This document shows positions 33,244 to 39,559 of a stretch of DNA of 39,559 nucleotides, in pieces. A program made the position numbers and the translations under genes. The stretch lies in NCBI GenBank assembly GCA_031261805.1, contig JAISIX010000117.1:1-39559 (forward strand), given 5' to 3'. The notes under the pieces are model-generated. The model saw only the letters and a list, made by a program, of their open reading frames with translations, was not told the origin of the DNA and searched no databases. This stretch comes from Mediterranea sp. (in: CFB group bacteria) (GTDB lineage: Bacteria > Bacteroidota > Bacteroidia > Bacteroidales > Bacteroidaceae). Within the stretch, counting starts at the first letter, position 1. Every line of letters starts with the position of its first letter.

Positions 33244-36200
33244 TTAGAAAGCGATGTTGACACCCAAGGAATGCGTCTTGATCAGCGGGTAGGAGGAGCC
33301 TCGTTCGCTGCTGGTCTCGGGGTCGACATTGACAGGTAGTGAGTCGATGGTGAGCAGGTTCTCGAAGGAGAGGAAGAACCGCACACGCGACAAGCCTGCT
33401 TTCCGTATCAGCGCCTGTGGCATAGTGTATCCGAGTTGGAGGTTCTTCAGGCGTATGTAGTTGACATCCTGGAGCCAGAAAGTCGACATGACCGTCTGTG
33501 GAGAACTGTTGGAGTTGGTGGCATTGTAGATAGCCGGCATCTTGGCGTCTTGCGAATGGTTGAAGGTCCACGAGTCTCTCCAGATGGTGGAGGGGTGTGA
33601 GCTGTCGCCCCGGAAGTCGCCGAAGACCTCTTGGTTGAAGATGCGTGAGGCACCTGCCGCCCCCGTCCAGACCATGGACAGGTCGAACGCCTTCCATCCC
33701 AGGGTTAGGTTCAGTCCGTAGGTGTACTTGGGCATGCTGGAGTTGCAGTAGATACGGTCGTTGGCATCCATCTTCCCGTCGCCATTGGTGTCAACGTAGC
33801 GGAGGTCGCCGGCCTTGAAGTCTTTTCCAAAGGGGTATCCGTCACCTTTGTACTTGTCCATATAGGCTTGCGCCTCGGCATCCGACTGGAAAAAGCCGTC
33901 GGCCTTGTACATATAGTAGGCATTCATCTGCTGGCCTACGGCACGACGCAGGTTAGTGTTGTTGCTGTCGACGATATAGTCCACTCCACCCAGGTCGATG
34001 ATTTTGTTCTTGTTGTACGCCACGTTGGCGTTGGCCTGCAGGCTCCAGTCGCCCCAACGGTCGTTGTAACCTATGCTCACCTCAATACCCCGGTTCACCA
34101 TCGAGCCTACGTTGTCTTTGTAGGCATCCATCCCGAACTCGGGGGGCACGCCCACGTCCATGAGGATGCCGGTGGTCTTGCGGTCGTAGTAGTCGACCGT
34201 GAGGTTGAACCGGTTCAAGAAGGAGAAGTCGACCCCTACGCCGTAGGTACGCGCCTTCTCCCACGAGATGTCCTCTTTCCGGTAGGACTTCTGGTAGTAG
34301 CCGCTATTCAGCGTCCCTCCAAAGGGATAAGTCGCATCAAGGTTGTAGGTGTTCAAGTACGGGTAATAGTCGGCCAAGCCATCCTTCCCGGTCAAGGCAT
34401 CCTGGTTGCCCAGCAGTCCCCACGACACCCTGACCTTTAGGTTGTTGAGCCATCCTTTGGCACCCTCCATGAACGCTTCCTCCGAGAGGCGCCATCCGGC
34501 CGAGAAAGAGGGGAAATACCCCCATCGGTGTCCTTTGCTGAAGCGTGAGGAGGCATCGCCGCGCAGGTTACCTTCGAGCAGGTAGCGTCCAGCGAAGTCA
34601 TAGTTCACGCGTCCGAAGAAAGAGATCATCGCCAGCTCGCGCGTGTAGCCTTCGTTTTTCTGTGTCGAGGAATCGCCCGCGTTCATATCGGTCGTCTCGT
34701 CGTTCGGGAAGCCCTTACGGTACGTCTTGAGATAGGTGTAGTTGTACTTCTCCGTATGCCATCCGGCCAACGCCTTGAGGCTGTGCGCCCCCCACGTCTT
34801 ACCGTAATTCAGGGTCATGTCGAGGTTGTTACGATTCCAGAGGTACACCCGCTCGTCGAGGTTGCTGGGTTCGGATGCCTTGTTGGGATTGTACTGGATG
34901 AAGGCACGGAAGTCCTTGTAGTGCTGCCGGTTGCTGATATAAGCCTCTTGAATGGTGAACTTCAGACCGTCGACGATATTCCAGTCGACCCCTATCATGC
35001 CGGTGATGTTGCTGTTCTTCCGTTGGACATATTGGTTGGCATCCAGCCAGGCGATGGGGTTTCCGTCGGACACCGTACCGTAAGAGCCATCCGCCTTGTG
35101 GTTAGGTATCCACGGGGCGATGATGTTGAGTTGCCGGATGATTTGGTCGGAGCTGCCTCCGGCGTAACTGGCATTGGCATCCTGGTAGTCGTTGTTGACG
35201 AAGGCCAAGTTCATGCGTGCGGTGAAGCGCTTGCTCAGGGTGATGTCGAGGTTGGTGCGGGCATTCATCTGGTTGCGGTTGGTGTGCTTCAGGATGCCAT
35301 CTTGGTGGAGGTACCCGGCCGAGGCCATGTACCGGACGACATCGTTGCCACCGCTGACGTTGACATTATGCTGTGTCTGCAAGCCAGTACGGTAAGCCAA
35401 GTCATACCAATCGGTGTTGGGATGTCCGTAAGGGTCGGTGCCGTCCTTGAAGAGCTGTATGTCTTCATCGGTGAAGCGCTTGGCCTTTCCATCAGACTCG
35501 AGCGCCATGTTGTACATCTCGGCATACTCGGCCGAGCTGAGGCGGTCAATGGTGCTGGTTGCCTTCTGCATGCCCACATAACCAGTGTAGGACACTTGGG
35601 CCTTGCCGCTCTTGCCACGCTTGGTGGTGATGAGGATGACACCGTTGGAGGCCTTCGAGCCGTAGATAGCTGCCGAGGCAGCGTCCTTGAGCACGGAGAT
35701 GCTCTCAATATCGTTGGGGTCGAGGGAGTTCATCGTCCCGCTCTCCACGCCGTCAATCAAGATATATGGGTCGGCGGTATTGAAGGTCCCCGTGCCACGC
35801 ACGCGGATAGTGCCTCCATCCTGTCCGGGGCGACCTTGTCCGGAGGTCACCGTAACGCCAGGCATCAGCCCTTGCAAGGCCGACGAGACATTGGGGATGG
35901 GGCGGTCGGCGAGCGCCTTCGACTCCAGTTGCGAAACCGACCCGGTGAGGTTGGTTTTCTTCTGGGTTCCATAGCCCACGACAATCACCTCGTCGAGGCG
36001 GAGGTCGTTCTCCTTGAGTTCAATCAGGAGGGTGGGCTGACCACTGTATTTCACTTGAACGGTCTCGTAGCCCACATACGAAATAGTAAGGATGTCACCG
36101 GGACTGATGTTGCTGAAAGCAAAGGCTCCATCAATGTCGGTGATGGTACCAGTCTCCGTCCCGCCTTGCTTGAGCTTCACGGCCGCGCCAATGACTGGTT

Positions 36201-36366
36201 CGCCTGCCGCGTCTTTTACGACTCCTTTTACTGAGTTCTGTTGAGGCAAGTGTCTGCTGGCCTCATTCGTCCTACCGTTGGGGTAGGTAAAAGCCTTTGT
36301 CGCCGCTGAAGGACTCAAGGCTAAGAGCATGGCAAATGTGCTGAGCACAGTTCTAAATGCGTACAT
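33244..36366 (-). CDS. SusC/RagA-type TonB-dependent outer-membrane transporter (second pair)
   Basis: The 1040-residue importer has a signal peptide (about 1-26), a short linker, a carboxypeptidase-regulatory-like domain (about 47-128, SVKGVVKDAAGEPVIGAAVKL ... ISYVGYETVQV), and a plug beginning LDEVIVVGYGTQKKTNLTGSV (about 133-153) with RGTGTFNTADPYILIDGVES. The barrel ends HSLGVNIAF. Unlike the first SusC in this window it has no STN domain, so it is not expected to signal to a FecR anti-sigma factor; none is encoded nearby. A -7 element lies 38 bp upstream. It probably works with the SusD encoded directly after. Confidence 0.95.
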   Translation of the reverse strand: MYAFRTVLSTFAMLLALSPSAATKAFTYPNGRTNEASRHLPQQNSVKGVVKDAAGEPVIGAAVKLKQGGTETGTITDIDGAFAFSNISPGDILTISYVGYETVQVKYSGQPTLLIELKENDLRLDEVIVVGYGTQKKTNLTGSVSQLESKALADRPIPNVSSALQGLMPGVTVTSGQGRPGQDGGTIRVRGTGTFNTADPYILIDGVESGTMNSLDPNDIESISVLKDAASAAIYGSKASNGVILITTKRGKSGKAQVSYTGYVGMQKATSTIDRLSSAEYAEMYNMALESDGKAKRFTDEDIQLFKDGTDPYGHPNTDWYDLAYRTGLQTQHNVNVSGGNDVVRYMASAGYLHQDGILKHTNRNQMNARTNLDITLSKRFTARMNLAFVNNDYQDANASYAGGSSDQIIRQLNIIAPWIPNHKADGSYGTVSDGNPIAWLDANQYVQRKNSNITGMIGVDWNIVDGLKFTIQEAYISNRQHYKDFRAFIQYNPNKASEPSNLDERVYLWNRNNLDMTLNYGKTWGAHSLKALAGWHTEKYNYTYLKTYRKGFPNDETTDMNAGDSSTQKNEGYTRELAMISFFGRVNYDFAGRYLLEGNLRGDASSRFSKGHRWGYFPSFSAGWRLSEEAFMEGAKGWLNNLKVRVSWGLLGNQDALTGKDGLADYYPYLNTYNLDATYPFGGTLNSGYYQKSYRKEDISWEKARTYGVGVDFSFLNRFNLTVDYYDRKTTGILMDVGVPPEFGMDAYKDNVGSMVNRGIEVSIGYNDRWGDWSLQANANVAYNKNKIIDLGGVDYIVDSNNTNLRRAVGQQMNAYYMYKADGFFQSDAEAQAYMDKYKGDGYPFGKDFKAGDLRYVDTNGDGKMDANDRIYCNSSMPKYTYGLNLTLGWKAFDLSMVWTGAAGASRIFNQEVFGDFRGDSSHPSTIWRDSWTFNHSQDAKMPAIYNATNSNSSPQTVMSTFWLQDVNYIRLKNLQLGYTMPQALIRKAGLSRVRFFLSFENLLTIDSLPVNVDPETSSERGSSYPLIKTHSLGVNIAF

Positions 36367-36404
36367 AAATGTTGTATTAGAGGTTCTTAGATATTCTCAC
36401 GATG

Positions 36405-36412
36405 CAAAGTTA
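36405..36412 (-). promoter_or_regulatory. Bacteroides-type -7 element for the second susC
   Basis: On the minus strand TAACTTTG matches TAnnTTTG, 38 bp before the susC ATG. No well-spaced TTTG box is visible. The element lies in the 108-bp gap after the upstream phosphatase-family gene. Confidence 0.55.
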
Positions 36413-36474
36413 GCTGTTATTTCTGCAATATATGTGTCCCCGCCGATATTTCTTTATCAAAAGTTAAGCTAAGT

Positions 36475-37590
36475 TCATTTCCTGTGCCCATCGGTTCGTG
36501 TGTTGATGTCCATCGGCGTACTGCCTCCTTGCCCTCCAAAGTCCGCATATACCGGTAGATGGTCGCTGTATCCGCCTTGGTACTTCATGCCTCTGTAGGT
36601 GCGGAAGGGTTCGTAACCTCCATACTTGCTGTCTTCCTGGAGGAGGAAGGAAGGGTGAAAAATGTAGGCTCTCCGCTGAGGTACAGAGAACGGGCACTCG
36701 GCATCGAGGAGGTTGCCGGACACGAGGATGTGGTCTATCACCTCCCATTGCCCTTGGTACTTATAGGTGCCGAGGGCTTTTTCTCTGGTGGCGAGTGAGG
36801 GAAGCTGATAGAGCTTTAGAGGATCCGGACGGGCGGGAGAGTGTGGGGAAGGCATGGCTTGCAACACCTTGCGGAGGGAGGAGCCGGTAGGACGGTCGTT
36901 GAAGTCGCCGGTAACGATGAGTTGCGGACGACGACGGGCACGGAGGAGGCTGTCGGCCTGGAGGCGTATCCGCTCGGCCACGAAATTGCGGTAGCCTTCC
37001 GTCTCCTTGACACCCCCGGCACGCGAGGGGAGGTGGCAGACGAGCACGTCGAGGGTATCGCCGGTGAGAAGCAGGCCACTGACATGTAGCACATCGCGGG
37101 TACGGCGATGGTGGCCGAAGGGGGCGATGCGGATACTACGGGAGGCGAGTAGCTTGAACTGGTCGCGCTGGTAGAGCAGGGCCACGTCGATGCCGCGAGG
37201 GTCGGGCGAATGGGTGACGACGTAGCGGTACTTCCACTCTTTCAGGGGTGAGCGGCGGGTGAGGTCGCGGAGTACGCTGTCATTCTCTACTTCGCAGAGG
37301 GCTACCAAAGCCGGGGCGTCCCATTGGCCTACGGCGGTGATGATGCGAGCCAAGTTATCTATTTTGCGTCGGTAGCGGGTGTAGCTCCAATGGCGGAGGG
37401 AGGAGGGCAAGAACTCTTGGTCGTCCTTTAGGCTGTCGTGCCGGGTGTCGAAGAGGTTCTCTACGTTCCACTCCATCAAGCGGAACCGGTTTTGGGCATG
37501 ACCCACCTTCGGCGCTAAGACGAATGATAGCGCCGAAAGCAGGAAGATGCTCAAAAGATGACGGTGTGGCCTATTTCTTCTCGGGCACAT
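36475..37590 (-). CDS. Secreted endonuclease/exonuclease/phosphatase-family protein
   Basis: The 371-residue protein has a signal peptide (basic start, then LLSIFLLSALSFVLAPKVGHAQ, cleaved at about residue 32) and the complete EEP fold motif set. These are RLMEWNVENLFDTRHD (metal/phosphate Asn, about 37-52), ALCEVEND (metal Glu), PRGIDVALLY, VTGDFNDRPTGSSLR (about 226-240) and YSDHLPVYADF (about 343-353) with the general-base Asp-His. Members cleave nucleic acids, phosphoinositides or sphingolipids; secretion argues for an extracellular or periplasmic nuclease or phosphodiesterase. It starts 20 bp inside the end of pepD on the same strand, so translation may be coupled. Substrate cannot be decided. 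Confidence 0.88.
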   Translation of the reverse strand: MCPRRNRPHRHLLSIFLLSALSFVLAPKVGHAQNRFRLMEWNVENLFDTRHDSLKDDQEFLPSSLRHWSYTRYRRKIDNLARIITAVGQWDAPALVALCEVENDSVLRDLTRRSPLKEWKYRYVVTHSPDPRGIDVALLYQRDQFKLLASRSIRIAPFGHHRRTRDVLHVSGLLLTGDTLDVLVCHLPSRAGGVKETEGYRNFVAERIRLQADSLLRARRRPQLIVTGDFNDRPTGSSLRKVLQAMPSPHSPARPDPLKLYQLPSLATREKALGTYKYQGQWEVIDHILVSGNLLDAECPFSVPQRRAYIFHPSFLLQEDSKYGGYEPFRTYRGMKYQGGYSDHLPVYADFGGQGGSTPMDINTRTDGHRK

Positions 37591-39031
37591 GTGCCAGTAT
37601 GTCCAGCAGGTGTTTCCAGAATCGGTCTACCGAGGGGATGTTCATCCGTTCGTCGGGCGAGTGTACGCCGGTGAGGGTGGGCCCAAACGAAATCATGTCC
37701 AGCGTAGGATACTTGTCGAGGAAGAGTCCGCACTCCAAGCCGGCATGGATGGCTTTCACCTTGGCATCTACGCCGAAGAGGCGACGATAGGAGGCTTCGG
37801 CCACTTCGAGGATGAGCGAGTGGGGATTGGGCTTCCAGCCGGGGTAACCAGAGCCGTAGGTCACTTGGGCACCAGCCAATTGGAAGACGGTACCGACGGT
37901 ATTGGCCATGTCGTTGCGGGCCGACAGGATGGAGCTGCGTTGGCTCGTCTCAATGCGGATGGTGTGGTTGGGCTTCATCTTTACCGAAGCCAAGTTGGTG
38001 GAGGTCTCTACCAGACCGGGTATCTCCTGGCTCATGGCGTACACTCCGTGAGGGGCAGCATAGAGCGCCTTGAGCAGTTGGCCGGCCACGTATTGGTCGA
38101 TGGCTGTGCGGCGGAGTGTCTCTGATTGGAGTGTCATCTGCAGGTCGGGTTCAACGACCGACAGCTCGTTCTCCATATCGCTAATGAAGATGTTCAGCGC
38201 GGCGCGCACCTCGTGCTTAGCCTCGTCGGGCACGGCGCAGATGGCATAAGCTTCGCGGGGGATGGCGTTGCGCAGGTTGCCGCCGCTGAACTCGCAGAGG
38301 TAGAGGTCGTGCTTGGTGGAGAGGCCGGCCAGGAAGCGGTTCAGTATCTTGTTGGCATTGCCTCGTCCCAAATGGATGTCGCCTCCGGAGTGTCCACCCT
38401 TCAACCCTTTCACCTCCACCTTGAAGAAGAAATAGCCTTCGGGCACCTCCTCTTCTTTATAGGTGAACTCGGCCACGGTATCGATGCCACCGGCACAGCC
38501 GATAAAGATTTCCCCCTCGTCCTCGGAGTCTAAGTTGAGCAGGATGTCGCCGCTCATGAATCCCTCTTTGAGTGCGAAGGCACCGGTCAGCCCCGTCTCC
38601 TCGTCTACGGTGAAGAGGCACTCCAGCGGGCCGTGCTCTATGCTGTCGTCGGTGAGGATGGCCAGCTCGGTGGCTACGCCGATGCCGTTGTCGGCCCCGA
38701 GCGTCGTACCTTTCGCTTTCATCCAGTCGCCCTCAATCTCTGTCTCGATGGGGTCGGTGAGGAAGTCATGCTTCACGTCGCTGTTCTTCTCGCACACCAT
38801 GTCGATGTGCGATTGCAGCACGACGGTCTGTAGATTCTCTTTGCCCGGTGTAGCGGGTTTCTTCATCAGTACGTTGCCGGCTTCGTCCACCAAGGTCTCC
38901 AGGTGGTGCTTCTCACCGAAAGCCTTTAGGTAGGCAATCATCTTCTCTTCTTTCTTCGAGGGGCGTGGCACTTGGCAGATTTCTGCGAAATACTTGAATA
39001 CGCCAGCCGGTTCCAATTGTTTCTTTTCCAT
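37571..39031 (-). CDS. pepD: Aminoacyl-histidine dipeptidase (PepD, M20 family)
   Basis: The 486-residue cytosolic zinc peptidase cleaves Xaa-His and other dipeptides. Metal ligands and catalytic residues are visible: VVLQSHIDMVCEKN (His75, Asp77), TTLGADNGIGVA (bridging Asp114), FTVDEETGLTGAF (Glu144/Glu145), then LLNLDSEDEGEIFIGCAGG and the dimerisation-domain motif KGGHSGGDIHLGRGNANK. The C-terminal part includes ECGLFLDKYPTLDMISFGPTLTGVHSPDE with the last His ligand. Length equals the E. coli enzyme. It is first in a two-gene run with the EEP protein gene. A small hairpin sits in the presumed leader. Confidence 0.96.
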   Translation of the reverse strand: MEKKQLEPAGVFKYFAEICQVPRPSKKEEKMIAYLKAFGEKHHLETLVDEAGNVLMKKPATPGKENLQTVVLQSHIDMVCEKNSDVKHDFLTDPIETEIEGDWMKAKGTTLGADNGIGVATELAILTDDSIEHGPLECLFTVDEETGLTGAFALKEGFMSGDILLNLDSEDEGEIFIGCAGGIDTVAEFTYKEEEVPEGYFFFKVEVKGLKGGHSGGDIHLGRGNANKILNRFLAGLSTKHDLYLCEFSGGNLRNAIPREAYAICAVPDEAKHEVRAALNIFISDMENELSVVEPDLQMTLQSETLRRTAIDQYVAGQLLKALYAAPHGVYAMSQEIPGLVETSTNLASVKMKPNHTIRIETSQRSSILSARNDMANTVGTVFQLAGAQVTYGSGYPGWKPNPHSLILEVAEASYRRLFGVDAKVKAIHAGLECGLFLDKYPTLDMISFGPTLTGVHSPDERMNIPSVDRFWKHLLDILAHVPEKK

Positions 39032-39051
39032 GTTCTTATTTTATCTTCCTG

Positions 39052-39080
39052 CGGGGAGCGCGAGGGCGCTTTCATCCCCG
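39052..39080 (-). promoter_or_regulatory. Hairpin upstream of pepD
   Basis: CGGGGAGCGC and GCGCT...CCCCG form two stacked 5-bp stems with a 5-nt bulge, 20 bp before the pepD ATG. It might influence pepD translation; there is no known motif. Confidence 0.35.
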
Positions 39081-39139
39081 TCTATTGCTAAATATGGTTA
39101 ATTAGGCAGACTTAACGGAACTCATTTCCCTTTAAAGTC

Positions 39140-39147
39140 TATCTTTG
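39140..39147 (+). promoter_or_regulatory. Bacteroides-type -7 element for the small membrane protein gene
   Basis: TATCTTTG matches TAnnTTTG, 20 bp before the ATG at 39168. On the other strand TAATTTTG (39161-39154) could serve pepD, so the divergent promoters may overlap here. Confidence 0.55.
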
Positions 39148-39167
39148 CACTCACAAAATTAATAGAA

Positions 39168-39401
39168 ATGGTTGAGACTATATTGGTAACATTGTTAATA
39201 GTTGCAATTTCCCTATTATTATTGGGTATAAGGGTGTTCTTTACGAAGGACGGCAAGTTTCCCAACGAGCATGTGAGCCACAACGAAGCCCTACGCTCGA
39301 AAGGGATTGGTTGCGCCCAGTCACAAGATAGGGAAGCACAGGCAAAGCCACGCTTTTCTATTGATGCGCTCGAGAAAGCCTTGAACGATAGCATGAATTA
39401 A
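39168..39401 (+). CDS. Small single-pass membrane protein, function unknown
   Basis: The 77-residue product has one N-terminal membrane helix (about 4-24, TILVTLLIVAISLLLLGIRVF), then a polar tail with HVSHNEALRSKGIGCAQSQDREAQ (about 40-63, one Cys) and a short helix. The tail pattern of Asn/Leu/Arg and Cys followed by SQDR is familiar from small conserved Bacteroidales proteins, but I know no function. It is followed 24 bp later by a lipoprotein gene in the same direction, so the two are probably cotranscribed. A -7 element directly upstream and the in-frame ATG with RNA-like spacing support it as real. Confidence 0.8.
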   Translation: MVETILVTLLIVAISLLLLGIRVFFTKDGKFPNEHVSHNEALRSKGIGCAQSQDREAQAKPRFSIDALEKALNDSMN

Positions 39402-39425
39402 TTAATCAAAAAACATACCACATTT

Positions 39426-39559
39426 ATGATGAATAGAAGAACAAGCTACTTCCTCAACGGTTTGGCTGCTTTTGCGTTTATCGCCTTATTTTCTCAATGT
39501 GCCGGTAAAGCTGGCGACCAAACGGCAGCGAACCCCGCTCCTACCAACAATGCAGAGTT
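39426..39559 (+). CDS. Lipoprotein, N-terminal fragment (cut by window end)
   Basis: The frame is open to the window edge. It begins with two adjacent ATGs (39426 and 39429), a basic NRR, a hydrophobic stretch (LNGLAAFAFIALFSQ) and a lipobox LFSQC with the lipidated Cys at residue 27 (counting from the first Met), then a Gln/Ala/Pro/Asn-rich flexible linker (AGKAGDQTAANPAPTNNAE). This is the start of a surface or periplasmic lipoprotein. In related genomes I recall OmpH/Skp-like lipoproteins after such small membrane-protein genes, but the visible part does not reach a diagnostic domain, so the family is open. Confidence 0.72.
   Translation, partial: MMNRRTSYFLNGLAAFAFIALFSQCAGKAGDQTAANPAPTNNAE

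Noticed and set aside
34756..36234. Plus-strand open frame of about 492 codons opposite the second susC
   Set aside because: Antisense shadow of a clear SusC; protein has no recognisable domain and low-complexity Val/Gly/His content.

Overview
The window reads as chromosomal DNA from a gut-type Bacteroidales bacterium, most likely Bacteroidaceae (Bacteroides, Phocaeicola or a close relative). Evidence is two SusC/SusD outer-membrane pairs, an ECF sigma factor with a FecR-type anti-sigma factor, BACON, PCMD and DUF4836-type lipoproteins, many lipobox signal peptides, and repeated matches to the Bacteroides -7 promoter element TAnnTTTG, once with a TTTG -33 box at 19-bp spacing. I see no phage, insertion sequence, CRISPR array, rRNA or tRNA.

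Left part (1-9.1 kb, + strand): the 3' end of a nucleoside-permease-like MFS gene, a DUF151 bifunctional nuclease, rsmE, then an envelope cluster made of a DUF4836 lipoprotein, an ABC ATPase, an FtsX-type permease and a large secreted protein joining macroglobulin-like domains to a TonB-receptor plug without a barrel, followed by miaA. A 41-bp tandem repeat lies after miaA.

Middle-left (9.1-22.1 kb, mostly - strand): a polysaccharide-utilization-like locus with fecR, susC (STN type), susD, a discoidin-like surface lipoprotein and an M60/enhancin-like metallopeptidase. The ECF sigma gene is divergent from fecR. A PCMD lipoprotein and a PorT-like barrel follow. No glycoside hydrolase is present; the enzyme is a peptidase of a family that attacks glycoproteins such as mucins.

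Centre (22.2-31.1 kb): a cyuA-type cysteine desulfidase, a SlyD-like prolyl isomerase with a cysteine-rich tail, and the branched-chain amino-acid operon ilvD-ilvB-ilvN-acyl-ACP thioesterase-ilvC. The operon is preceded by an unannotated 25-codon leader peptide rich in Ile, Val and Leu, with mutually exclusive antiterminator and terminator stems: a textbook transcription attenuator. This is the clearest regulatory discovery in the window.

Right part (31.1-39.6 kb): a 764-bp gene-free stretch packed with inverted repeats, a second SusD/SusC pair without obvious enzyme or regulator partners, a secreted endonuclease/exonuclease/phosphatase-family protein overlapping pepD, a small membrane protein, and the start of a lipoprotein gene cut by the window edge. 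The first ~1.3 kb is visibly more AT-rich than most of what follows.
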